Shown here: positions 44,969 to 53,741 of the stretch, one piece after another
Layout of the letters: every line of letters starts with the position of its first letter
Numbering within the stretch: position 1 is the first letter of the stretch
Assembly: GCF_001898575.1 (NCBI RefSeq)
Contig: NZ_MKUD01000002.1
Coordinates: 47,210 to 111,209, forward strand
DNA: 64,000 bases
Source of the DNA: Spirosoma sp. 48-14
Lineage (GTDB): Bacteria; Bacteroidota; Bacteroidia; Cytophagales; Spirosomataceae
Direction: 5' to 3'
The notes under the pieces: generated by a model
The model's input: the letters and a program-made list of their open reading frames with translations, nothing else
What the model was told of the DNA's origin: nothing
Databases searched by the model: none
Translations under genes and position numbers: made by a program

Positions 44969-46157
44969 CAACCCGGCTCATTGGTCGATACGCCGTTTTC
45001 GCAGGCGTCGCTGTTGCAACGGGAGGTTTAGCATTTTTCGATTTTTTCTTCCGACGGCCCCACCAGATGATAAAGCCCGAAACGGGCAGACTGGCACATA
45101 CGAGACTGGCACAAAACGCCAGAATTTTTCCGGGTAAACTCAATATAGCTCCGGTATGAATATCGTAGTTCATCCGGCGGAGTTTATCCCCAAATCCGGC
45201 TTTAACATAGGGTCCGGAATAAGGGCCGCCCATATCCAGCGGTTTCAGCGTCTGTTGGTCGAAGGTGTAATAATCGAGCTTGTAATACGTGCCCGGTTCG
45301 TAATTGACGTACGCAAAAATCGACTCTGACGGTTTCTCAGGACAGGAAATATAGATTCCGGCAGTAGCAGGTTTACGAACCGATAAGCGCTGCCAGACAG
45401 CATCAAGTGGCGAGTTGGCCAGTTGGGAAGCCGTTGTATCGGACAAAGGAATTTGAAACGCTGGCAGAGCTTTTCCTCCTGTTGTCGCCCAATAAACCGA
45501 CTTCGAAAACCATTGTAGGCCAAAAACCAGGCCCGTCAATGCTAGTATCAACGCGAATACAAGCGCATAAAAACCTGGCACATTATGCAGATCGTAATTG
45601 ACCCGTCGCCACTGTGCTTTCCATTTAATGGTAAAGCTCTTTTGTCGATTCGTCCTGTTGAGATTTTTCGGCCACCAAAGTACCATCCCTGTAATTAATA
45701 GGATCGTAAAAACCAACGTTCCGTAGGCAACAACTGGCTGACCGATGGATTCAGGTAACCACAGATAGTAATGACCGTGTAGAATGAAGTGAAAAAAGTC
45801 CGTCTCTTCGTCCGTTATGTGAAGCAATTTTCCGGTAGAAGGATTTAGATACACCTGATAGAAATAATCAGGGGCGGCCCCGTAAAACGAGACAATCGCA
45901 CTTCGGCCCACACCTCCATAGGTGACGGCTTTAGCCAGCTTCCCCTTGATTTCTTTCTCGGCGATAGCTTTCAATCGGGAAGGCGGCAACGTCGCTCGAT
46001 TATTGGCTACCTCCACAAATTGATAAGGCCGTAGAACCGTCTTGATTTCCTGTTCGAAAGCCAGAATACAGCCCGTAATCGCCACAATAAACACCAGCCC
46101 CCCCGACGCTAGTCCGAGCCAAAGGTGTAGTTTTCCAACCAGTTTTTTTGCCGTCAT
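44964..46157 (-). CDS. PepSY-associated membrane protein
   Basis: 397 residues with four membrane spans and PepSY domains in the loops: HLWLGLASGGLVFIVAITGC at TM1, LKAIAEKEIKGKLAKAVTYG near residue 65 and NYDIHTGAILSLPGKILAF near residue 335. The group (PiuB/FoxB-like) often sits with siderophore receptors and may reduce or release ferric siderophores at the inner membrane. Here it is 90 bases downstream of such a receptor on the same strand. Confidence 0.88.
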   Translation of the reverse strand: MTAKKLVGKLHLWLGLASGGLVFIVAITGCILAFEQEIKTVLRPYQFVEVANNRATLPPSRLKAIAEKEIKGKLAKAVTYGGVGRSAIVSFYGAAPDYFYQVYLNPSTGKLLHITDEETDFFHFILHGHYYLWLPESIGQPVVAYGTLVFTILLITGMVLWWPKNLNRTNRQKSFTIKWKAQWRRVNYDLHNVPGFYALVFALILALTGLVFGLQWFSKSVYWATTGGKALPAFQIPLSDTTASQLANSPLDAVWQRLSVRKPATAGIYISCPEKPSESIFAYVNYEPGTYYKLDYYTFDQQTLKPLDMGGPYSGPYVKAGFGDKLRRMNYDIHTGAILSLPGKILAFCASLVCASLPVSGFIIWWGRRKKKSKNAKPPVATATPAKTAYRPMSRVV

Positions 46158-46201
46158 TGTCAGGTATACCGTAATTATCAGCTCTTAATCAAGACTCTTT
46201 T

Positions 46202-46231
46202 AACTCCTCCCCTGAAAGCTGGGGAGGAGTT
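46202..46231 (-). terminator. Hairpin between receptor and PepSY gene
   Basis: Perfect 11-base stem AACTCCTCCCC / GGGGAGGAGTT with an 8-base loop. No T-tract on the minus strand, so partial termination or mRNA stabilisation between the two iron genes is more likely than full termination. Confidence 0.5.
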
Positions 46232-46246
46232 TGAGAAATAAGCTAT

Positions 46247-48628
46247 TTAAAATTTATATCCCAGGCTCAGTCGGAAATTGCGGGGAGCCTGCGCCTGCCA
46301 ATAGTAGGCATTGCTCCATGAATAGTAGGCACCCGAATAGATATAGGCATCGAACAGGTTATTCACATTCAGCGCTACATTGAAGGGGCCAGTTTGCCAG
46401 GAAATAGCCGCATCAGCCTGGAACGAATTAGGCAACGTAGGATTCTTATCCACAGCATCCGAAAACCAGCCGTAGCGGTCAAGCTGCCATTGGTATCCCA
46501 GCGAAAGGCCAAGTCCCTGCACCGCACCTTTTTGTACCCGATACGACAACCAGGCATTAGTAACGTGTTTGCTAAAACCCGGAACTGGCAGATTCACATT
46601 TTTGGCTTCGGTATCCTTCGTAATTTTCGAATCTGTGTACGCATAATTGGCAATCAGATTCAGGCCCGATACGATTTCACCCCGGATGTCGAACTCAACC
46701 CCACTCGTTTGTGTCTGTCCAAGCTGAATCGAAAAATTCGGGTTGGTCGGATCAGTTGTCAGGACGTTATTTTTTGTGATTTTGTACGCCGAAATGGTCG
46801 AGTTCCAGCGGCCACCAGCCCAGTCTTTCTTCAAGCCAATTTCGGTGTTGTTACCCGTGATAGGCTTAAACGCATTCCCTTGTCGATCGGCCCCTGCCTG
46901 CGGAACAAATGCCTGATCGTAGAGTGCGTAAACAGACGTTTGCCTGTTCAGCGAAACACTCAGTCCAACCCGTGGTGTCGCTTTGGTAACATCCGTACCC
47001 GAACCGTATTGGCTGTCTTTTGTCGATGTAATCCGACCAGCCAGCGTCAGACGAACTTTATCCTGCAAAAACCGGAGCTCGTCCTGCACATAGAGTCCGC
47101 TGTATGACTGGCTCAGCACGTTGGCTCCTGCCCGGTTGATCAGGCTTTGCGAACGATCGAACCGGGGTAGTAAATTGGTGGGCAAGTAGTAGTTAGATGT
47201 ATTCGCGTTGAAGACAAAATCTTTATCGTAAAGCGGAAAACTCTGGCCCCAGTCGGCAGAATATTTTTTGCTCCCTAAATCCAGACCTGCCAGAATACGG
47301 TGTGTAACAGGTCCCGTTGTTACATCACCATTCACAAAAACCTGCGCGAACTTTCCCTGGTTAGCCGCATCCCAGATACTGACACGCCGGTAAATATTAC
47401 CATTGGCCTTAGCCGAATCGGCCCACATCGAGCTACCAAGCTGTGTTGAATTAAAGTAAGCCAACTGCCCCGTCAGTTTCCAGTTTGAGCTAAGCTGATG
47501 CTCCAGAATCAGGAAAGAGCTATGATCATTTATTTTCGTCGGATCGAGGTTGGCCGAGGCCAGTGAAATATTCCGGGGATAAACACCCAATCCCGTACCC
47601 GAAAAAACATACGCTGAACCAATCACCGACATCTGCGAAAATTGATAGGTGTATTCAGCCGTGATGGATGTTTTATCGCTCAGTTTATACTTCAGAACGG
47701 GCGCAATGGTGTATCGGTTGTTGTATTCAAAATCGCGGAACGAGCCTTTCGACTGACCCATGATGTTCAGGCGATAGAGCAGATTCCCATCCTGGCTTAG
47801 TTTCCCGTCCAGATCGAGCGTAGCCCGGTACGTATCGAAGCTACCCGTTGTCATGGCAAATTCGCCCTTCGTAAAACCAGTCGGTTTCTTGGTCACAACG
47901 TTATAAAAACCGCTCGGCTCGCCATTCGCCATCATGAAACCAGCCGGACCTTTCACAAATTCGATCCGCTCCACCATCGACATATCTTCGGCAAGTGGCC
48001 CCCAGGTCGATTCCACGTTCATCCCATTGCGGAAGGGCGCTACCCGCGAACCCCGCATGTTCAAACGAGCGTAGTTATCCCAGTGCTCCATGCGCGTAAC
48101 CCCACTCACGTTGCGAGAAACCCCTTCCAGCATATCGAAAATCTGCTGGTCGGCAATCAGTTGGCGATTTATTACCTGCACATTCTGAGGCAGTTCGATC
48201 AGGGGCGTCTTAATCCGAAGGCTACTCGATGGAATATCAGCTTTATAGGAGTTTTTCCCCTCAACCGTCACTTCCTGAAGGGATTCGGCCGTTTCCAGCA
48301 ATGTCAGATCCGTCAGGCGGGTTGTTTCGCCTGCAACCACATTTACCGTCTGTCGAACCCGCCCATGCCCTATACGGCTGATAACGATGGTTTGCTCACC
48401 GGCTGGAACCCGCTCGAGAACAAACTCGCCCTGATCATTTGTCGTAGTACCCACCCGACTATTCGTCAGGCGTACCGTTGCATGAGCTAGTGGTTGTGCC
48501 TGCGCTGTTATGATCCGTCCGGTAATGGTTCCGACTGACTGAGCATAACTAACTGTATGTAAAAAAGCCCCCCATAGCAATAGGGTAGCTGTTAAGAAAT
48601 AACGTAACGTAGAATCTTTGGCTTCCAT
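46247..48628 (-). CDS. TonB-dependent siderophore receptor
   Basis: 793 residues: signal peptide (about 1-29), carboxypeptidase-regulatory-like domain (about 33-115), plug (about 135-240; LPQNVQVINRQLIADQQIFD and RIEFVKGPAGFMMANGEPSG) and a 22-strand barrel ending RNFRLSLGYKF. Sequence around the plug fits the FhuE/FoxA-type ferric-siderophore receptors. A dyad with a DtxR/Fur-like look overlaps the start of transcription. Works with TonB, not in this window. Confidence 0.92.
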   Translation of the reverse strand: MEAKDSTLRYFLTATLLLWGAFLHTVSYAQSVGTITGRIITAQAQPLAHATVRLTNSRVGTTTNDQGEFVLERVPAGEQTIVISRIGHGRVRQTVNVVAGETTRLTDLTLLETAESLQEVTVEGKNSYKADIPSSSLRIKTPLIELPQNVQVINRQLIADQQIFDMLEGVSRNVSGVTRMEHWDNYARLNMRGSRVAPFRNGMNVESTWGPLAEDMSMVERIEFVKGPAGFMMANGEPSGFYNVVTKKPTGFTKGEFAMTTGSFDTYRATLDLDGKLSQDGNLLYRLNIMGQSKGSFRDFEYNNRYTIAPVLKYKLSDKTSITAEYTYQFSQMSVIGSAYVFSGTGLGVYPRNISLASANLDPTKINDHSSFLILEHQLSSNWKLTGQLAYFNSTQLGSSMWADSAKANGNIYRRVSIWDAANQGKFAQVFVNGDVTTGPVTHRILAGLDLGSKKYSADWGQSFPLYDKDFVFNANTSNYYLPTNLLPRFDRSQSLINRAGANVLSQSYSGLYVQDELRFLQDKVRLTLAGRITSTKDSQYGSGTDVTKATPRVGLSVSLNRQTSVYALYDQAFVPQAGADRQGNAFKPITGNNTEIGLKKDWAGGRWNSTISAYKITKNNVLTTDPTNPNFSIQLGQTQTSGVEFDIRGEIVSGLNLIANYAYTDSKITKDTEAKNVNLPVPGFSKHVTNAWLSYRVQKGAVQGLGLSLGYQWQLDRYGWFSDAVDKNPTLPNSFQADAAISWQTGPFNVALNVNNLFDAYIYSGAYYSWSNAYYWQAQAPRNFRLSLGYKF

Positions 48629-48632
48629 TTTA

Positions 48633-48658
48633 TTTAGACTAATTCTAAAACAAAAGTA
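48633..48658 (-). promoter_or_regulatory. Promoter and iron-type dyad of the siderophore receptor
   Basis: The minus strand has TACTTTTG at 48651-48658 (full -7 match). Immediately downstream, TTTAGA-CTAAT-TCTAAA (48633-48649, plus strand) is a perfect 6-base dyad at the transcription start, suited to an iron-responsive repressor. Which family binds it cannot be told from sequence alone. Confidence 0.5.
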
Positions 48659-48733
48659 AAAGCCGTTCTGTAATACGCATCCTACGACCCTAAAAATTTA
48701 TGAAACTTCTTTGTTTTATTATTTTTTACATAA

Positions 48734-48770
48734 AAAAGCGGCCTACAGGGTCATCCTACAGGCCGCTTTT
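48734..48770 (-). terminator. Terminator of the TerC-family gene
   Basis: 11-base stem AAAAGCGGCCT / AGGCCGCTTTT with an interrupted inner stem, followed by T-rich sequence on the minus strand. Confidence 0.75.
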
Positions 48771-48789
48771 AGATTTCAGCTAAGGCGTA

Positions 48790-49845
48790 TTATTCTTTTT
48801 TCTCAGGTATGAGCCATGATGCAAGAACGCTTATGCTTAGTATGCCGATAATAACATATAACGAGTAAACAGGCTTGAAGCCCTGCTCCTTCAGCCAGTG
48901 TTCGGCCAGCATTTTTGCCCCAATAAAAGTCAATAGAAAAGCCAGACCGATTTTAAGGAAGCGGAACTGGCTCATAATGCTCGACAAGAAGAAGAACATA
49001 GAACGCAGGCCCATGATGGCGAATACATTGGAGAAGAAAACGATATACGGGTCTTTTGTAATCGAGAAAATAGCCGGAATGGAATCGACCGCAAAGACCA
49101 GATCGGTAAACGCAATCACGATCACGATAATGAATAGCGGAGTGACAAATAACTTTTGATCCGACTTCCGGCGAATGAAAAAATTATCGGTTACATTCCG
49201 ATTATACACATTCAGGTATTTGCTGACAAACCGTACAACCGGATGTTTGGCTGGTTCAATCTTTTCATCTTCTTCTTTCTGAAAGAACAGTTGAACACCC
49301 GTATACACCAGAAAGGCGCCGAACAGGTACATGATCCATTCGAACCGTTGAATCAGCGCCGACCCTACGAAGATGAAAACGAATCGTAGAATAATGGCAC
49401 CCAGAATACCCCAAACCAGAATTTTCTTGTAATAGCGCTCCCGAACGCCAAACGAAGTAAAGATCAGGATGAAGACAAAGATGTTATCGGCCGATAGTGA
49501 GTACTCGACCAGATAGCCGGTGATGTACTCCAATGCCATGTTGTCCTGAAAGCGAGCTAAACTGGCAGCAAAATTGCCGGGAACAAACTCAACATGGTCG
49601 GCATAGCTATCCCGTACCTCTTTCAGACGGGCAAATGTGTCGATACCATGAACCAGGTAGCCGTAGTTTTTCAGGAAAATGTAGAAAGCAACGGATAACG
49701 CCACCCAGATCGCACTCCAGATAGCGGCTTCTTTAAACTGAACGACATGACTTTGGCGCTTCGAAAATATGCCCAGGTCCAACGCCATGATAAAAAGAAC
49801 GAAAGCTGCAAAGGCAAGAAAAAATACGGTTTCGCTTGAAAACAT
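48790..49845 (-). CDS. TerC-family integral membrane protein
   Basis: 351 residues from ATG 49843-49845 (MFSSETVFFLAFAAFV); a TTG seven codons upstream is less likely. Nine or so membrane spans. SLSADNIFVFILIF near residue 118 and FTDLVFAVDSIPAIFSI near residue 240 are the two conserved acidic motifs of the TerC/Alx group. Members export manganese or load metals onto exported proteins; here the exact role is not known. Confidence 0.9.
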   Translation of the reverse strand: MFSSETVFFLAFAAFVLFIMALDLGIFSKRQSHVVQFKEAAIWSAIWVALSVAFYIFLKNYGYLVHGIDTFARLKEVRDSYADHVEFVPGNFAASLARFQDNMALEYITGYLVEYSLSADNIFVFILIFTSFGVRERYYKKILVWGILGAIILRFVFIFVGSALIQRFEWIMYLFGAFLVYTGVQLFFQKEEDEKIEPAKHPVVRFVSKYLNVYNRNVTDNFFIRRKSDQKLFVTPLFIIVIVIAFTDLVFAVDSIPAIFSITKDPYIVFFSNVFAIMGLRSMFFFLSSIMSQFRFLKIGLAFLLTFIGAKMLAEHWLKEQGFKPVYSLYVIIGILSISVLASWLIPEKKE

Positions 49846-49953
49846 AAGTTGAAAGTATACAGGCAATTAAGCCCCTAAAGCAGACAGGCTGCTGGATAAA
49901 CAACAAATCTACACTCAATATGACTAAGGAAGCTGCTTCAATTGTCAAATTTA

Positions 49954-49984
49954 TTGGTATCGTAATGTTCTGCTTTTAATTTTG
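49954..49984 (+). promoter_or_regulatory. Promoter of the glycosyltransferase gene, near-leaderless
   Basis: TTG at 49954-49956 and TAATTTTG at 49977-49984, spaced 20 bases, match the Bacteroidota consensus well. Transcription would begin within a few bases of the ATG at 49990. Confidence 0.65.
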
Positions 49985-49989
49985 CCCCC

Positions 49990-50730
49990 ATGTTCAATAA
50001 CAAAAAAGTAGTTGTGGTGATGCCAGCCTACCGGGCAGCACTAACACTGGAACGTACCTACCGCGAAATTCCACTTGATCTGGTCGACGATGTTATCCTG
50101 GTCGATGATGCCAGTCCTGATAATACGGTCGAAGTAGCTCGTAGCCTAGGCATCAGGCATGTGATCCGCCATGATAAAAACAAAGGCTACGGCGGTAACC
50201 AGAAGACCTGCTACGCAAAAGCAATTGAGTTAGGTGCCGATATTGTAATCATGGTACACCCTGATTATCAATACACTCCTTTGCTGATACCGGCCATGAC
50301 AAGTATCATCGGGAATGACTTGTATCCAGTCGTCTTTGCTTCTCGTATATTAGGAAAAGGGGCACTGAAAGGGGGCATGCCCATGTACAAGTATATAGCG
50401 AACCGATTCCTGACGTTTACCCAAAATCTGCTGATGAACCAGAAGTTGTCGGAATACCATACGGGCTATCGGGCTTTCTCGGGTGAGGTATTACGAAGTC
50501 TGGATTTTACGCACAACTCCGACGATTTCATCTTCGACAACGAGATGATCGCGCAGATTTTCTACAAGGGTTACGAAATCGGTGAGGTAACCTGCCCAAC
50601 CAAATATTTTGACGAAGCGTCTTCGATCAACTTCAAGCGTAGTTCGATCTACGGACTTGGGGTTTTACGGACATCGCTCCTTTACTGCTTCACCAAGCTG
50701 GGCATTACCCACTGGAAGATTTTAAAGTAA
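49990..50730 (+). CDS. Family 2 glycosyltransferase
   Basis: 246 residues. VVVVMPAYRAALTLERTYRE opens the GT-A fold, VILVDDASPDNT near residue 36 binds the nucleotide sugar, and MVHPDYQYTP near residue 90 is the DxD-like site (HPDY). Resembles dolichyl-phosphate-type or polyisoprenyl-linked glycosyltransferases without the membrane tail. Acceptor unknown. Followed by a near-perfect palindrome. Confidence 0.88.
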   Translation: MFNNKKVVVVMPAYRAALTLERTYREIPLDLVDDVILVDDASPDNTVEVARSLGIRHVIRHDKNKGYGGNQKTCYAKAIELGADIVIMVHPDYQYTPLLIPAMTSIIGNDLYPVVFASRILGKGALKGGMPMYKYIANRFLTFTQNLLMNQKLSEYHTGYRAFSGEVLRSLDFTHNSDDFIFDNEMIAQIFYKGYEIGEVTCPTKYFDEASSINFKRSSIYGLGVLRTSLLYCFTKLGITHWKILK

Positions 50731-50733
50731 TAC

Positions 50734-50819
50734 ATAAATGAATAATGGATAATGCAGAATGAATAATGATACCAGACTGGCAGTCATTGTTCATTCTGCA
50801 TTATCCATTATTCATTTAT
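50734..50819. repeat. Near-perfect palindrome between convergent genes (AATGAATAATGG family)
   Basis: Arms 50734-50769 and 50784-50819 match inversely at 35 of 36 positions around a 14-base loop. Words AATGAATAATGG and ATAATGCAGAATG repeat within the arm. It fills the whole gap between the glycosyltransferase stop and the lpd stop codon, which begins at 50819. Confidence 0.85.
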
Positions 50820-52219
50820 TACAGGTGAATCGCTTCGCCGTAAGCTGCTTCGGTAGCATCTTTAATCGCTTCCGACATAGTTGGGTGTGGGTGAACGGCT
50901 TTCAGAATCTCTTCGCCAGTGGTTTCCAGCTTACGAGCGGCCACGACTTCGGCAATCATTTCGGTTACGTTGTTACCGATGAAGTGAGCGCCCAGGAATT
51001 CGCCGTATTTGGCATCAAAAATCACCTTCACAAACCCTTCGGGAGTACCGGCCGCTTTGGCTTTACCCGACGCTGAGAACGGGAATTTACCGACTTTCAG
51101 CTCATACCCGGCTTCGCGGGCCGCTTTCTCGGTATATCCTACCGAAGCAATTTCGGGGGTGCAGTACGTACAACCCGGAATATTATTGTAGTTGAGCGGC
51201 TCAACGTGCGGCAGGCCAGCAATTTTTTCCACACAAATGATGGCTTCGGCTGAAGCTACGTGCGCCAGCGCCTGTCCTTTTGTACAGTCGCCAATGGCGT
51301 AATAGCCATCTACGTTAGTCCGGTAATAATCGTCTGTTACAATTTTACCCCGATCTACCGAAATACCCGTTTCTTCGAGGCCAATGTTTTCGATGTTCGC
51401 CACTACTCCTGCCGCCGACAGAACAATATCGACGTCGAAGGTTTTCTCGCCATCGGGTGTTTTCACAAACACTTTGCAACCATTGCCGCTGGTATCGACT
51501 TTCGTTACTTCAGACTTCGTATAGATATCGATGCCAATTTTTTTGTATTGCTTGGCCAGTTCTTTCGAGATGTCTTCGTCTTCAACCGGAACCACGTTCG
51601 GCAGGAATTCAACGATGGTCACTTTCGTACCCATGCTGGCGTATACATAGGCAAACTCAACGCCGATAGCTCCTGAACCAATCACCAGCATCGAGTCGGG
51701 CCGTTTTTCCAGCGACATGGCTTTCCGGTATTCAATCACTTTTGTGCCATCGATAGGGACGCTTGGCAATTGACGAGCCCGCCCGCCAGTGGCAATAATG
51801 ATGTGTTTGGCTTCATATTCGGTCACTTTCCCATCGGCAGACGTCACGTCGATTTTCTTGCCGGGTTTTACTTTTCCGTTGCCAAAGATCACATCAATTT
51901 TATTCTTTTTCATCAGGAACTGTACGCCTTTGCTCATGCTTTCGGCTACACCCCGGCTCCGCTTGATCACAGCACTAAAATCGGGTTTCGACTCACCCGA
52001 AATCGTGATGCCATAATCGGCAGAGTGCTTGATATATTCAAAAACCTGCGCCGATTTCAGCAGAGCTTTGGTAGGGATACACCCCCAGTTCAAACAAATA
52101 CCACCTAAGCTTTCGCGCTCGATGACGGCGGTTTTTAATCCCAACTGCGACGCGCGAATGGCAGCTACATAGCCGCCCGGCCCGCTACCCACAACGATTA
52201 CATCGTACTGTGAAGCCAT
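50819..52219 (-). CDS. lpd: Dihydrolipoyl dehydrogenase
   Basis: 466 residues. FAD-binding GSGPGGYVAAIRASQLG at the start, the redox disulfide in GGICLNWGCIPTK near residue 40, the NAD site GSGAIGVEFAYVYASMG near residue 180, and the C-terminal HPHPTMSEAIKDA with the active-site histidine. It is the E3 component of 2-oxoacid dehydrogenases and the glycine cleavage system; no E1/E2 gene is nearby. Confidence 0.95.
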   Translation of the reverse strand: MASQYDVIVVGSGPGGYVAAIRASQLGLKTAVIERESLGGICLNWGCIPTKALLKSAQVFEYIKHSADYGITISGESKPDFSAVIKRSRGVAESMSKGVQFLMKKNKIDVIFGNGKVKPGKKIDVTSADGKVTEYEAKHIIIATGGRARQLPSVPIDGTKVIEYRKAMSLEKRPDSMLVIGSGAIGVEFAYVYASMGTKVTIVEFLPNVVPVEDEDISKELAKQYKKIGIDIYTKSEVTKVDTSGNGCKVFVKTPDGEKTFDVDIVLSAAGVVANIENIGLEETGISVDRGKIVTDDYYRTNVDGYYAIGDCTKGQALAHVASAEAIICVEKIAGLPHVEPLNYNNIPGCTYCTPEIASVGYTEKAAREAGYELKVGKFPFSASGKAKAAGTPEGFVKVIFDAKYGEFLGAHFIGNNVTEMIAEVVAARKLETTGEEILKAVHPHPTMSEAIKDATEAAYGEAIHL

Positions 52220-52223
52220 TATC

Positions 52224-52252
52224 TATGAATGAATAATGTAGAATGATTAATG
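52224..52252. repeat. Single arm of the AATGAATAATG family
   Basis: GAATGAATAATGTAGAATG words lie 5 bases upstream of the lpd start codon without a matching inverse arm nearby, so this may be a decayed or half element. It falls in the lpd mRNA leader. Confidence 0.35.
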
Positions 52253-52274
52253 AAATGCTCTTATCAAGCAAACG

Positions 52275-52282
52275 CAAAGGTA
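52275..52282 (-). promoter_or_regulatory. -7 box TACCTTTG of lpd
   Basis: Minus strand TACCTTTG, a full consensus match, about 50 bases upstream of the lpd start codon. No clear -33. Confidence 0.5.
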
Positions 52283-52384
52283 GGGCGAAAAGTTGATACG
52301 GGAATTACCTTGCTGATTTAGGGCTATTCATCATTGGTAAACGGTAGGTATTGGCCCGAAACCCTGGCCCACACAGTTTTGTTC

Positions 52385-52392
52385 TATCTTTG
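52385..52392 (+). promoter_or_regulatory. -7 box TATCTTTG of prfB
   Basis: Full TAnnTTTG match. The transcript would carry the quasi-palindrome at 52402-52490 as its leader. Confidence 0.5.
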
Positions 52393-52401
52393 TATGTTGA
52401 A

Positions 52402-52490
52402 TGATAGCACAGTGATACACAGAGGCCCATTGAGATGGACAGACGTTTTCTGTATTCTCTTTGTTTTTACCGTGTATCTCTTTGCTATCA
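52402..52490. repeat. Quasi-palindrome in the prfB leader (CACAGAG-like words)
   Basis: TGATAGCACAGTGATACAC (52402-52420) and its inverse at 52472-52490 match at 17 of 19 positions. Words CACAG and TACACAGAG recur. Between the prfB promoter and its start codon. Confidence 0.55.
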
Positions 52491-52518
52491 CTACTTTTAA
52501 AACGTTTACGACAAGTTC

Positions 52519-53599
52519 ATGACAACTGACCAGTTGACCGACTTGAGAGCCAGAGTAGAGGCTCTGAGGGGGTATCTTTGACTACGATTCCAAGAAAGAA
52601 CAATTAGCTGAACTCGAACAGCAAACCTTCCAGCCCGAATTCTGGAATGATGCCGCCCGTGCCGAAGGGGTAATGAAACAGGTTCGTGGCCTGAAAGGCT
52701 GGATCACTGGTTTCGAAAACCTGAACAGCCAATTCGGTGACCTCGAAACCCTCTTCGAATTTTACGAAGCCGGTGAAGTGACTGAAGAGGAAGTCGATGA
52801 GGAAGGTAAAAAGGTAAAAGCCACGCTGGAAGACCTTGAACTCAAAAAAATGCTCGGCAACGAAGAAGATCAGCTTAGTGCTGTACTCGAAATCAATGCC
52901 GGAGCGGGTGGTACTGAAAGCCAGGACTGGGCCGACATGCTGTACCGGATGTATATGCGTTGGGCCGAAAAACACGGCTATAGCCTGAAGCAAGTCGACT
53001 ACCAGGAAGGTGATACGGCAGGAATCAAGTCGGCTACCATTGAGGTCGACGGGCCGCTGGCGTATGGTTTTCTGAAATCCGAAAATGGCGTTCACCGACT
53101 CGTTCGGGTGTCGCCTTTCGATTCCAATGCGCGTCGGCATACTTCATTTGCCTCTGTTTTTGCCTACCCACTGGTCGATGATACCATCCAGATCGACGTT
53201 AACCCAGCTGATATTGACTGGGATACGTTCCGGTCGGGTGGTGCAGGTGGCCAGAACGTCAACAAGGTTGAGACGGCCGTTCGCTTGCGGCACCGACCAT
53301 CGGGGCTTATTATCGAATGTCAACAGGAACGCAGCCAATTGCAGAACAAAGAAGTAGCTATGCGTCTGCTGAAATCGAAGTTGTACGAGATTGAGGTTCA
53401 GAAACGTAATGCCGCTCGTGCCGAAGTCGAAGCCGGAAAACAGAAAATAGAATGGGGCTCACAGATTCGTTCGTATGTTCTGGATGACCGGCGGGTAAAA
53501 GATCACCGTACGGGCTATCAAACATCGAATACCGACGCGGTGCTTGATGGCGATTTAGACCCGTTCATTAAGGCGTTTTTGCTAGAACAGGAAGTCTGA
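52519..53599 (+). CDS. prfB: Peptide chain release factor 2 with programmed +1 frameshift
   Basis: The gene starts at ATG 52519. After 20 codons an in-frame TGA (52579-52581) follows AGGGGGTATCTT, the classical release-factor-2 autoregulatory slip site. Shifting +1 (reading GAC at 52580) enters the long frame, giving about 359 residues in total. [13 protein letters not shown] near residue 238 is the catalytic GGQ motif; [15 protein letters not shown] carries the SPF stop-codon reader. RF2 recognises UGA/UAA; low RF2 favours the shift. Confidence 0.95.
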
Positions 53600-53652
53600 A
53601 CCGGAAACAAGATTTTGGCGATTAAACTGACTTCTTAATTTTTTTGATTATG

Positions 53653-53686
53653 AAGGGGCATTGAGTTTCAGAACTTGATGCCCTTT
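53653..53686 (+). terminator. Terminator of prfB
   Basis: A long stem AAGGGGCATTGAGTT paired with AACTTGATGCCCTTT (some G.T pairs), then GTTTTTT. Confidence 0.8.
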
Positions 53687-53741
53687 GTTTTTTAAACCCT
53701 ATTTTGCATCAATCTGTTGAGTAGGCAAATTCTTCACTACC

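Noticed and set aside
46394..47107. 237-residue plus-strand frame inside the siderophore receptor
   Set aside because: Antisense shadow of a clear TonB receptor; residue composition is Arg/Ile/Asn noise and no promoter is seen.
52604..53140. 178-residue minus-strand frame over prfB
   Set aside because: Antisense shadow; prfB is certain from the GGQ and SPF motifs.
52673..53599. prfB starting at ATG 52673
   Set aside because: Would drop the N-terminal domain; the frameshift site and upstream start at 52519 are present.
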